The notes under the pieces: generated by a model
What the model saw: only the letters and a program-made list of their open reading frames with translations
The model's database searches: none
What the model was told of the DNA's origin: nothing
Origin: Isoetes taiwanensis
Lineage: Eukaryota; Streptophyta; Lycopodiopsida; Isoetales; Isoetaceae
DNA length: 64,000 bases
Direction of reading: 5' to 3'
NCBI GenBank assembly: GCA_021234155.1
Contig: JAJEKV010000094.1
Span: 2,483,782-2,547,781, forward strand
In this document: positions 12,258-22,832 of the stretch, one piece after another
Layout: each line of letters starts with the position of its first letter
Position numbering within the stretch: the first letter of the stretch is position 1
Position numbers and translations under genes: made by a program

Positions 12258-14194
12258 CTATCTACCATGTGTAGGAACAACTGCTTGTATATTCATCTCA
12301 CCTTCTACAATTAATGCCTCCATTAGATGATCCCTCCGTGACTTCGCATAGGCATCAGTGAACCAACTGGGTGTCATCTGCATGGTGCACAAGTATTAGA
12401 GGACTATACCAACAAATAACTAATAGGAAAATAACATGTTCTACTTACAAAAATGGAGCCTGGCTGTGCAGCAACCATGGCATCTATGAATTTGTGCATG
12501 TAAGCCACAATGTACATGCAAGGATTGCTGGTACTAGTTTCTGGCACTTTAGGACAGAAGACAGGAGCATCAAAGTTCTTCCTACCATGGCTTAAGCTGT
12601 TGGATCCGAGCATCATGCTATTGATCACAAGCTTATGAAACCTACAAAATTGCAATGTGAGAATAAACAAAGCATAAAAAATTGCAATATGAGAATAATC
12701 AAATCATAAAAAACAAAACAGAAACTCATACTTACTTCTGGACCACTTTAGCATCGGGTACATAGCCTTTGACAGGAGAGAGGATCTGTATACTTGGGCT
12801 AGCTATAGATGGAAAAGAGCTTTTCACCGGACCAAAGCAAGCACAAGTATTGCCAATGCCACATTTGGGCCTTGCACTGGAACAAATATGTATTGGCATC
12901 TTGCAATCAAAATGCCATCCAGCCCTTCCTTTATGTTAGTGTTCTGCATCTGCCCCCCCCCTCCCCTCCCCGGTCCTTGAGGGGAATTCACAAAAATTCG
13001 AAGGTGTCCTGGTCGTAACATAAAAACTTGTGTTTCCAATCGATGGAAGAAAACTGACTACAAAGGTACACGCACACAAATCCGAATACATATTAATACA
13101 TAAGATGAGTGACTTAGGGAATGAAATAACATAAATATGTTGAAATGCTAGCCTACCTCCCATAGACATCTACCATCTTAGAGGTCAAGTCCAGCTTCCA
13201 GCAGAACTCGTCAACATCACTTTGAAAGACAGAGGGTGCAGGCTTAGGAGGACAGTCCCTATAAGGAGTGAATGGAACCAACCTTTTCAGTCGATCCACT
13301 AAACTGTACAAGGAAACAACAGCATTAGCAAAAGAATATATCTATTGTAATCAATTGTATATTACTCACCTTGTTTTTTCATCACCTGCTTTAGCATCTT
13401 CTGTGGACTGCTGCACCTTATTTGTTATCACATCAATACTAGCTTGTAGGTCCTCCTCTTCATCTTCCAGTTCCGACTCAGCAGGATCAGCTTCCTTCAC
13501 GGCCTGTGATCGTGTCCTATGTACAAAAAAAATGTGGTTAATTGTCATAAATCTGAGATGTTTAACAAAATTAGTTCATCTTGCACATACCTCTTTCTTG
13601 GTGGTGGTGGCACTTTTTTGCCTGGAGATTTTCTTTTCGGAGGACATTTTTTTGTTGCTGAAGATTTTGCCTGTTTTTTGCCTCTTAGAGTTACATCACC
13701 AGCATTCTTTTGCCTCCTCTTTGGAGTGGACTCAACTACCAACTCAACTTCCTCTTCCCTGCAATCTCCTGGGATAAAATCTGGATCTGTGTCCATTGTA
13801 GCTTCTGTAACAGGTATAGAACTGGCACCTGCAGATGATGCTGAGACAGAAGTTGAATCTTTCTTAGGAGCTTCTCTAATTACTAATTTAGCACTTGGTG
13901 ATGAAAGTGTTTCTGTTGCAGCAGTCAGTGAAGGCTCTGCACATGCAACTGCTTTAGCTTTCTCAACTGCCATCCTCTCTATTTCCTCAACTTCACTTTG
14001 CCATGTTCGAGGAGGCACTGTTGCAGATGGTTCTATTACCGACACTGTAAATGTGATTGGTGATCTGGAGCTGGAAGGTTTCGGGTCTACAGATTCGGTC
14101 TGCTTATGATCAATAAAATCTGTAAAGAGAGTCGATGCAGATGGCTCAAGAACATCAGCCATTAAAGCTGCTTCTGGGATAGGAACAATCTCAT
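12258..14194 (-). CDS. Ulp1-like (C48) cysteine protease candidate of Element 1, copy A
   Basis: Multi-exon minus-strand gene, stop at 12258. The first visible exon starts at 14194 after TTTGCAG and is rich in Ser/Pro/Glu, then has a basic KR tract (about 13600-13720), as expected for a nuclear protein. Later exons contain DEFCWKLDLTSKMVDVYGR (about 13160-13260) and QYIFVPVQ. Another has VPETSTSNPCMYIVAYMHKF, which resembles the catalytic-Cys segment of Ulp1 proteases (usually Q-x-N-x-x-D-C-G-x-x-V). The GSIF exon joins MTPSWFTDAY in phase. Here D-C-G is replaced by N-P-C, and the His-Trp motif is not resolvable because of a frame slip near 12830. Ulp1 domains are known passengers of plant DNA transposons. 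Start and activity are uncertain. Confidence 0.45.
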
Positions 14195-14269
14195 CTGCAA
14201 ACAAAAAAATGATCTAAATTTCAATAGATATAAAAGAACATGAAAACAGAACTTAAACAATGAGAAATA

Positions 14270-14841
14270 TCTGGTACATTCTGCTTCAACATGTACATTT
14301 CATGTACATAAAATGTACCAAATATATGTAACTACATTTCACTGTAGCCAAATGTACATGTACATGTACCTCAATCTACATAGATGTACCTCAATGCACC
14401 CAGATGTACCCAGATGTACCCAGATGTACATCAGATGTACATCAGATGTACCTAGGTATCCAGTTAGGGAATGTAGATCTATGCCCAAAAAAAGCACATA
14501 TATGTAAAAAATGCACATACTTATGAATCCATCTACAGATGCACTCTAAAAATAAATGCATGTACGTCTATTTGCAGATGTAGACTCCATTAGATACATG
14601 TACAACTGATACATCTGCAGTTCAAGCTCAAAAATAAAAGCATCAATAAACAAGCAAATATATGCCTATGTACCTCTGCTTACAGATGTACACTAAAAGT
14701 TATACATGTACAAGGAATAGCAATGCACTGAAAGCCATACATGTAGAACTATGCAGATTACAATAACAAGTATGAATTAAGAGAAGTATAAGTTTAAATT
14801 AGTTGAGAGCAATGCATACCTTTCACAGCAGGGAAACCAAG
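14270..14841. repeat. TGTACAT-rich spacer between Ulp1-like and coiled-coil genes (Element 1)
   Basis: Dense run of CATGTACAT and CAGATGTACC steps at 14270-14460, thinning toward 14840. There is no coding sequence. It could be an intron: the donor GTATGC near 14817 and the acceptor at 14195 would join in phase, which would fuse the coiled-coil/RING gene to the Ulp1-like gene if the TAG at 14842 were not there. Copy B equivalent: 37640-38215. Confidence 0.6.
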
Positions 14842-16025
14842 CTAAATTCGAATGCCCTCATCCCAGATGCAACCTTTTATGCAATTCTGTCTTTCATGGA
14901 CCAGATAACACAAGCAGAAGAGGCAATAAGCATCTCTGCATGGAGCTAGCAGCAACAAACCAGTTTTGCCAACGCCTTGGCCACAACAGGTACATGAACT
15001 GAATGTGATGGACTGCTCTATAGAAGTAGCTCCTGCAGGGTAGGGCCTCGGGTGCAGAACAATAGGTCATGCTCTCCCCATGAAATCCAAAATTTGTGAA
15101 TGCCTTTGCTGAACCAATTCAATGCAATTAAGTTTTTCCTTTGCTTGTTCAATTGAGATTTCATGTCTTTCAATTTCTTTAGTTGCTTCCTGCAAACCAA
15201 TTTCTAGCTTAGAAGAGGGCTGCTCTTTCTCATGTCTACTCATAACCAAGTCTTCCAACTTGTACTTCAACACTCCAAAGCTAACTTGATTTCCAGCAGG
15301 ATCCTGGGACAATTTGTCAAATTCCAATTTTGTCTCATCTATTTTCTGGCAAATTTGCTGCAGATCTTCAGATAGCATATCCTTTCTACCCTCAATCCGG
15401 CTGATGACCTTCAATGCATTCCTCCTTTTTTCTTCCAGTGCTTCTACTTCATTCAATAGGTTAGTTTTCTCCTCCGACCCATGCTTAAGTAACTGCTTTA
15501 TTGTGTCAACATCTGATCTAGAATAACCCAGGGCTCTAATATTCTGCTGCAATACGGTGTCCTATTTGATATTTGAGGATTTACCTGTTGTAGGGTCATC
15601 TGTAATTTCTGAAGTTTTGGCAAGATCTTTGGCGGTCCTAGCCACATCCATCCAATCAACAAGCCGTCCCTTCAAGTGAAGAGCAAATGCTCTGGCAAAA
15701 TAGGTAGAAATATAATGGTTTGTAACCTGTTTCTTGCCATAAACCAATTCATAATATTTAAAAAAATCATCTTTCCATGCGTTCTGGATTCTCCCTTCCT
15801 TGAATCCTCTTCTATTTTTTGGAGCTTCACCCCATACCTCATTCATAACCATCTCTAGGTTGGGTATGTGGACCTCTGCATGTTTATCACGGAGGTCTTT
15901 GGCTTGGATCACATCAGAACCCAAACATAAACTCCTTGGAGATAAGATTCCACTGCCGGAAGCACTGGCTTCTTGCTTGGGCTGTGTGATGAGCAAGCAC
16001 TGATCTGGGGGCGTTTTGGGGCCAT
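14842..16025 (-). CDS. Coiled-coil and RING-like zinc-finger protein of Element 1, copy A
   Basis: The start at 16025 (MAPK) lies about 235 bp inside the right TIR. The N-terminal part contains VWGEAPKNRRGFKEGR and YISTYFARAFALHLKG; FARAFA recurs in the Element 2 protein. It is followed by a strongly predicted coiled coil (about 15080-15540, Glu/Lys/Leu heptads). After that comes a cysteine block SCTCCGQGVGKTG, LAPCRDAYCLFCLCY, then C-IKG-C (about 14860-15010), with RING-like spacing. Oddities: a one-base slip just after the start, an in-frame TAG near 15563 before DTVLQQN, and a TAG at 14842, the last two shared by both copies. The function is unknown. A RING domain would suggest a ubiquitin- or SUMO-ligase role; that is inference. 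Confidence 0.5.
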
Positions 16026-16282
16026 AGCTAGATGAAGAATTCGTGATCAGAATTCAAGCAGAGAAGGCAGGGGCGGGATAGTGAACGAGAGGCAAACCAA
16101 GAAAGAATTTGGTAAAGAATTTCAAAATCCGAAAATTGTGCGGTTTTAGAGTGGTGGATAGCCATTAATCATGGCAGTTACTAGCGGGTCATGATGACAG
16201 TTATTCCAAAAATGTGCATTCGGTACATATGTACATGTACAAAAAGGGCTACATTTATAGACACCCTTTCATGCTTTTACCC

Positions 16283-17551
16283 AATATCGAATTTGTCCTT
16301 TCATGCTGCTGCTTTATTCTGATAACATGAAAAATAAAAAGTTTAACATCTAACAAGGATTCATTGATCATTGGCCACTACATAGAAAACAAGGATGTAT
16401 ATTGATCCAAATCAAACAGGCAAACCACAGGGGCAAATCAAGAAACTAAGATGATATAGACAACAGGTTAATTTGGCAGGAGAAGATGTTGTGAAACTGG
16501 AATGACACCTACAGAAACCCATAATGTTTTATTACCTAATTCCACAGCCCATAACTTAATGTTTTCTTGTCCAGTACCACATCCAATTTTTGGCTCCATA
16601 CAAATGCCTATCTCCATCCGGAGCTAACATATTACTCATTTCATAAAATTCTGCTACCATGGCCCTTCCATGTTTCTAATCAAAATCAAGTTCTTCCTAA
16701 TTGACTTACCTCTATCAAGAATATCTTTGTCTGCTGGATTTAATGCCTTCCGCTCATAAAAAACAGTTAATGGGCTGCAGGTTGATCAATTCATAAGTTA
16801 GTTCCATTAGTGTGTCTTTTTGTTTCAATACTAAGTCTTGCATGTGGGAAGGAGCGTGCTGAAGTAATGTAGTTGGAGAGCGCTATATAGAAAGCATGAG
16901 TTTTGGGGTAAATGGAGGGCTAATAGACCCCTTGATTTCGCAGATCCATCTTATTTTAAATTTGACACCATTGGGTGGCAAATATTCAATGCCCTAAATT
17001 TTGTCTCATTTGGTTCTCACAAGGAAGATGGCACCTATTTTTTCATTTAGACACATGCTATGCTGGATGGAGCCAACCAACACTATTGACCCCAAAAAAA
17101 AAAAAAGAGAGAGACCGTAGATAAGATAGATATATTTAACATCCATTAACAAAAAAGGGGCCGGGGCAATATAAGCGTTGACAAAGTAATAGAAATTATA
17201 TTAAAGTGAGATTCAACTATGGCTTTAAAACATCAATCTTAATAAAATATATCCAATCTAAATTTGACATGTCAGAAAGTTATATTCCACTTGCTAAATT
17301 CAAAATAACCATGTGGCATTGTCAAGACCTTTTCTAAAGGACAGCCAATATTGGCTGGATCTAAGAAAACGATATAGATGTTCCTTGTTTAGATCTTGCC
17401 ACATGGATGTCTATTTCATTTTTTTCATTCTATTTTCCTTTCTTGATCTTTTAATGTGTCATATCTGGATTGTTTTTATGTTTCTTGAGGAATCATCCCC
17501 TAAAAACTATACCTTAAAAGTCATGTCTTGAAAGACGTCCACCCTGGCCAA
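16283..17551. other. Intergenic DNA between Element 1 and the UGT gene
   Basis: AT-rich, without a recognisable gene. It includes an A run (about 17094-17106) followed by GAGAGAGACC. The frame at 17313-17531 is conserved between the duplicated copies only because this DNA is nearly identical. Copy B equivalent: 39648-40920. Confidence 0.5.
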
Positions 17552-17671
17552 AACTCACTCGTAGACTCTGGCATCAAGTGGGATTATATATTAAATTCTA
17601 GCATCAAGAGGAACTCACTCGTAGACTCTGGCATCAAGTGGGATTATATATTAAATTCTAGCATCAAGAGG
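17552..17671. repeat. 60-bp exact direct repeat upstream of UGT, copy A
   Basis: Two identical 60-bp units (17552-17611 and 17612-17671), each starting AACTCACTCGTAGACTCTGG, end about 35 bp before the TATA box of the UGT gene. They sit where proximal promoter elements would be. Confidence 0.95.
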
Positions 17672-17705
17672 AACTACTTGCTACTAGAAAAGAACCACTT
17701 GTGGA

Positions 17706-17712
17706 TATAAAG
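17706..17712 (+). promoter_or_regulatory. TATA box of the UGT gene, copy A
   Basis: TATAAAG, 72 bp upstream of the UGT start codon at 17784. With the usual 25-35 bp spacing, transcription would start near 17740, leaving a 5' leader of about 45 nt. Confidence 0.6.
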
Positions 17713-17783
17713 GGAGAAATATAGAACCTGTGTGCATATGCAAAAGGAAGAGGAGGAGAAGCACAAGGAAGATCTAGTTCACT

Positions 17784-19190
17784 ATGGAGGGCAAGAAAAG
17801 GGTGATGTTATGTCCAACTGCAGCCAAAGGGCATATTACACCAATGCTGGTGCTTGCGAGGCGGCTAGCAAATCTAGAAGTGCCAATTACAATTATTTGC
17901 ATCTCAAAATCTTGCTATGAAATGGTGCAGACAGAAGTGGATGGCCAGGATGGGATACAAGTGGAGCTACTGGACGCTGGAGATGAGGACAAGGTGTCAA
18001 TGGTGCTGACGAGGACGGTGATGAATGGGGTAAGGAACGAGTCCTTTGGAAGGAAGCAACCCTTCAAATGTCCTTTGCCATCTCTTTACCCACCAAATTG
18101 CTCTAGAGTCTAAGCTCAAGCAAATGATCTCTGATGGCCTTGCGCCCGCCGCAGTGATTACTGATATTCTATTAGACTGGGCGAGCAGAACCGTCAGATC
18201 TGTTGGATTGCCTTCTTACATCCTCTGCACTTGTGGAGCAATATATATGGCCTTTAATTTTCTTCTTAAAGATCTTCTTAGTTCTGGAATTGAACCTAAG
18301 CCCCTTGAACTCATGCCTCTTGTGTCAGGCCTTCCTTCTATTCCTTGGGATTTGCTGCCAGATTTTTACTATGACCAGAATGATCCTTGCTATCAGTGGA
18401 AGCATAATTCTGACATGGAATTGGTTCATGCTAATGGGATCTTGGTAAACACATTTGATGAGATGGAAGAGGGGATTTTGGAAGCCATGAGAGGCCGAAT
18501 TCCTGCTGCAAAATGTTTGGCAGAGAAACTTTATACAGTAGGGCCGCTTATTGGAGCTGAGTATGTGAATGGTAATGCTGCAAAGGACTTTGAAGAGGAG
18601 CCTTGTTTAAAGTGGCTGGATAAACAGGAGCCCTCTTCTGTTCTCTACATCTCTTTCGGAAGCTGGACTGCCATAAACGAGCAGCAGATCATAGAGCTAG
18701 CCTTTGGATTGTTAGCAGCAGGAAAGCCTTACTTATGGGTTTTGCCTGAAGAATTCAACAAATTTCTTCCATTAGAATTGAAGGAGGTTGCAACTGGATA
18801 CATTATACAGGGCTGGGCACCACAGAAACTAATTCTGGGCCACAGATCTATAGGCGGCTTTTTGACACACTGCGGATGGAATTCGATAATGGAAGCTATT
18901 GCTCTTGGAGGAGTTCCGATTATAGCATGGCCGTTTACAGCAGATCAGCCTATGAATGCAAGGCATTTAATTGACGAGCTGGGGATTGCAGTGGATGTTC
19001 ATGAAGAAAGTAGTGGGCTTGTAAAAGGGAGGAGGTCCAAAGAGCAGTTTCGGAGCTTCTAGATGGTCCAGAATCACAGAAGTTTGTTGATCGAGCTAAG
19101 AAGCTCCAGATTCCAGCAAAACAGGCTGTTTCCAACAGCGGACCTTCCTTCCTACACCTGCACAAGTTCGTCAATGGCTTGGCCCTTTGA
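17784..19190 (+). CDS. UDP-glycosyltransferase (GT1 family), copy A
   Basis: Cytosolic family 1 UDP-sugar-dependent transferase that attaches a sugar, usually glucose, to small acceptors such as phenolics or terpenoids. It is intronless. About 468 residues are expected, which is normal for plant UGTs. The catalytic His is in KGHITPML (residue 17), and its likely Asp partner is in VITDILLDW (about residue 127). The sugar-donor PSPG box begins WAPQKLILGH (residue 344), continues through FLTHCGWNS and ends FTADQ. The terminal Gln is typical. The box is 45 rather than 44 residues because of LGGVP. Copy A has two frame slips, both in homopolymers: an extra T at about 18085 and a missing A near 19025. 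Copy B lacks both, so they are probably sequence errors. The acceptor cannot be deduced. Confidence 0.92.
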
Positions 19191-19640
19191 GAAATGCAGC
19201 ACCGAAGATTTAATATTTGCATGTGGTTCTATATAGAAAAGTCTTGAAACTACTAATAATCCCTGACATGCCATAGCCATAATAAGCATATAATAGTTCA
19301 AATTGTTATGAAGTAGGCCTACCTCTTATTTTGTGTGAATTTGTCATTAGCCAGTCTCCTTCCTGTTTCTGGCTTCTGCTTTTGTTGTGGTTTAATCAAA
19401 TAGCTCGTTAAACCACTGCATCCCGGACTAAGAAATAAGAAACCAATTGCGCTAGTACAGCAAGCCATACTGATGTCGAAAACCATTTAATAAATGGCAC
19501 TTGCGCCTGTATACTACTTAGGCAAGTTAGAGCAAAAATGTTTTAATGGGGAGAAACCAAGAATATCTTCCCAAGACACTAAGGGGGCGAGGCCATCATT
19601 GGCGAGACGTTTGTCAATGGTGGCATTTTCGTTTTAGGAC
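19191..19640. other. 3' flank of UGT, copy A
   Basis: Likely holds the UGT 3' untranslated region, with AATAA-type signals near 19253 and 19280. No other gene is seen. Copy B equivalent: 42559-43020. Confidence 0.5.
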
Positions 19641-19649
19641 ACCTCCCCA

Positions 19650-19757
19650 TCAGCGTTAAACTTAGGCACCCGGTTGGTGCATTCATGCGCCCGTTGGCAC
19701 ATCATAGGCACCCGGTTGGCGCGACATCGGCACCCTGTTGGCGCATCATAGGTTCCC
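19650..19757. repeat. Minisatellite of about 24 bp (GGCACCCGTTGGCGCATCATA type), copy A
   Basis: Four to five degenerate units sharing GTTGGCGCATCAT lie between UGT and Element 2. In copy B (43028-43130) the units are more regular, alternating CATTACTGG and CATCATAGG spacers. Confidence 0.8.
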
Positions 19758-20193
19758 CGATTGGATCAAGAGGGCTCGTTGTTTGATGTTGAGGTTTCGT
19801 CTGCAGCGGTAAATGAGAGTTACAACTAGGTTTTCAAAGTCTACACTCGTGTTTACGGAGGTACCTATTTGGGCGTAATATACTTCTTCATGGCGCTGCA
19901 CCCTTGAGGGTGTTTTTTTTATGCTTGACATACCCATTTTTTGTAATGACAATCGACCCGATCAGCACTTTTAATCAAGGTTGTCGAGGCGAAGGCGGGG
20001 CGCCGTCCGTCATTATGGTGAAGGTGAACACCCTTCATCATTCGGTCATCGATTTTGAGCTAATTTTCTTGAGCCATCCCTTTTTCATAATTTCGAATGC
20101 ATCATTGCCATCCTCGCTTCAAATCTATTCATCGATCAAGCTTCTCCTATTCTCCTCATTTTCCGAATTCATCAAGCAAGAAATCGATTTGTG

Positions 20194-22054
20194 ATGGCTC
20201 AATTCCCCGAGGTTGTTTGTCCTTTTCTTTTGTGGAGCTCTCAAATTTCCCTTTGGCCTATGAAGTTCGACCTTTTTTGCTTGCGGGACATGTCGATGGC
20301 GAGAAGCGAATATAGATTCCATGTTAACGGGCTCTTTCTAACAAAGGGAAAAGCCCAAAGAAATTAAGGCAAAAGATGTTATGAGGCCCATTTTTTCTTC
20401 GAAGTTTGGAAGATGCCACTTTTCGTGAAAGGGAAGATTAACCCGAAATTTATTCTACCTGCCTATGAAACCCAAATTGAACGACCTTCTTGGAAGGATT
20501 TACCAAAAATCCAAGCCCACTAACAATGAAGTTAGAGTCACCTTTGCTAGAGCTTTTGCAAGGCTAATTCCTCGAAAGCACCGCAAATCACAGAGGAATA
20601 TGCTATCAATCGGGCTTCCTTTGTTACTGACAATGCTTTTAGGACTTCCGAACAACAAATGTCGGGTTAAGCAAGAGGTAGTAGCTACAAAACAACAACA
20701 ATGCCATACTCAATCAGCTTAGGAGGCTTGCTGCTATGAAAGCTGAAAAAAAACGATATTTTGATGAAAGAAGAAGATTATTTGAGGAGGGGTGCTCTCA
20801 CTCAAAGGCGACTTTCGGATCTCCAATAGAAGAGCAGATATCTGAAAAGTGAAGGACAGAGAGGCTTTTTAAACAGCTGCGCTTTGCACGAACAAGAAGC
20901 TATTCAAAGGCTTAAAGCACAAGAGGAAATGTGGCGAGACACATTGGCCAGCACCATAAATAAGTTGGATAAAAATGGATTGAAGAATTTGAAGGCCGAC
21001 ATCATCGAACTCAAAGAAGAAGTTGATGCTATTGAAAAGCATATGAAGATTTGGCATGCCAAATGCAAACATGTTGCTTTTCTGCGGTCTGAAGTCCAAC
21101 AAAATCGGATGCACCTAGGTATGGGTTCCTATGACATGCCTTTCTTGGATAATAAGGATGCATGTGAAGCATGTGGCCTTTTGTTGCAAAGATTATGAAT
21201 TGCATATCAAATTAACATGTGTCACAAATACCATTTTTGCTTTTTCATTGTTTTTGGACTGTATGCCATTTACCTTTGTATACCTACATCATGAAGAGGT
21301 TCAAGCAACATATTGCAAAATTGGTATATAAAAATACCATCCTGTTGAAAGTGACCGCGAGAAAGTGAGAATGATAGTGACACTTGAAAGTAACAAGGAA
21401 GACAAGAAAAACAAGGTCTTGAGGACCAAAAAAGGGTAAAATAAGAAGATACGTTACTAAAGCTACCGCTACTTTGCTCCTGACTTCATTCGCGAGAAAG
21501 AGTTGCAAAGAAGAAGACCGGATCGTGAAAAGCTCAAACTTGAAAAGGTAATGACTTTGACTCTATTTTTTATTTGTTTTAAAAGTTTTCATGCACTTTT
21601 TAGCTTGTAGAAATATTTTGCGGGTTTATTGATGTGGACAAGTTAAGTCCGATGAAATTTGCTCATGTCGGCCCTCTCAAAACAAGCTGAAATCACAAGG
21701 TTGAATGACAACCACTTGAAAGGTGATGTTACCACTCGAGAAGAAGAAAATAGGTTCAACAGGTAACCATAACTTATTTATTTATGAAATTTTGTATACT
21801 TAACTTATTTGTTTCATTCCCTTCTTGATTTTCTGCTACAATTACAATGCAGAAAATGTGAATAATCTTCTTTGCGAACCTCGAGTCTTTGAACATCGAG
21901 TGCTAAACCTCGGGACAAGCAGAGATATTGAGGTCTTTGAAGTCACCCGGCACTTGGAGATTTGGGTTGGCGGTATGATTCCGTGGAAGTAGCACTCACA
22001 AGACCGATATTACCTTGGCAAAGTATTGCAGGGACAAAATGGTGGAAAAAGTGA
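20194..22054 (+). pseudogene. Coiled-coil/RING-like protein of Element 2, copy A (frame broken)
   Basis: Counterpart of 43560-45456. Recognisable pieces are VRVTFARAFARL (20530-20570), a coiled coil (about 20900-21090) and DNKDACEACGLLL (about 21150-21185). The C-terminal exons (21630-22054) are distorted: CAG in copy B is written CGAG or CG here, for example at 21876-21910. The gene cannot be read through. Confidence 0.45.
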
Positions 22055-22217
22055 ATGGTTTTATGAAAAGAAAACCACCAATTTTCAAATGTAGGTGGTT
22101 TTCTATGGTTTTCAAACTTTAAGTTATAACTACTTAACATTGCTGCTATGACATGCTCATTTCTGTGAAATGGAGCTGTACATTTTGGTTATTTTTGTAA
22201 ACCCTTCAGCACCATTT

Positions 22218-22690
22218 AATATATGATCTCCTGTTTTAACTTGCAATATATGATCTACCATTTTAACTTGCAAATTGGATAACTTGCAATATATGATCTA
22301 CTATTTTAACTTGCAATATATGATCTACCATTTTAACTTGCAATTGGATAACTTGCAATATATGATCTACTATTTTAACTTTACGGTGGGTAACTTGCAA
22401 TATATGATCTACCATTTTAACTTGCAATTGGATAACTTGCAATATATGATCTACTATTTTAACTTGCAATTGGATAACTTGCAATATATGATCTACTATT
22501 TTAACTTGCAATTGGATAACTTGCAATATATGATCTACTGTTTTAAACTTGCAATTGGATTGTGTTTACTTACAATTGGATTGTGTGAGTTCGCTTGCAA
22601 TTGGATAACTTGCAATATATGATCTACTGTTTTAACTTGCAATTGCATTTGTGTTTACTTGCAATTGGATTGTGTTTACTTTGCAAGTGG
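22218..22690. repeat. AT-rich minisatellite, unit about 27-42 bp, copy A
   Basis: Roughly ten repeats of TTGCAATATATGATCTACTA followed by TTTTAACTTGCAATTGGATAAC. The last units degenerate to GCAATTGGATTGTGTTTACT. Frames on both strands (LQVIQLQVKIVDHI and similar) are translations of the repeat, not genes. Confidence 0.92.
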
Positions 22691-22832
22691 ATAATGGTTA
22701 CATTTTTTACAATGTCAATGTTTAGAATTCAATGGTTGTTTATTGTGTAAATTCAATGGTTTTACATTTTACATTGTCAATGTCAATGTTTAGAATTCAA
22801 TAGTTGTAATTTTACATAATGGTTGGAATGGC

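Larger units (their letters stand above)
7424..16282. mobile_element. Element 1, TIR DNA transposon of about 8.86 kb (copy A)
   Basis: Terminal inverted repeats of 22 bp lie at 7424-7445 and 16261-16282, matching at 21 of 22 positions. They start GGGTAAAAGCAT and end AAAGGGTGT toward the interior. Inside are a transposase-like gene on plus and, converging on minus, phosphatase-like, Ulp1-like and coiled-coil/RING-like genes. Non-coding parts are crowded with TGTACAT motifs. The outer edge is uncertain: I see no clear target-site duplication next to the TIRs, and a CAGAATAA match further out suggests the true TIR may be longer. Element 2 has related ends. Confidence 0.75.

Noticed and set aside
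13545-14204. Plus-strand frame of 196 codons at 13519-14109 overlapping the Ulp1-like gene
   Set aside because: It is the antisense shadow of a Ser/Pro/Glu-rich exon that has splice signals and neighbours on the minus strand.
22218-22690. Repetitive proteins (LQVIQLQVKIVDHI and NLQLDNLQYMIYYF) on either strand
   Set aside because: They are translations of an AT-rich minisatellite with a unit divisible into open frames. They have no start context, no domain and occur on both strands.
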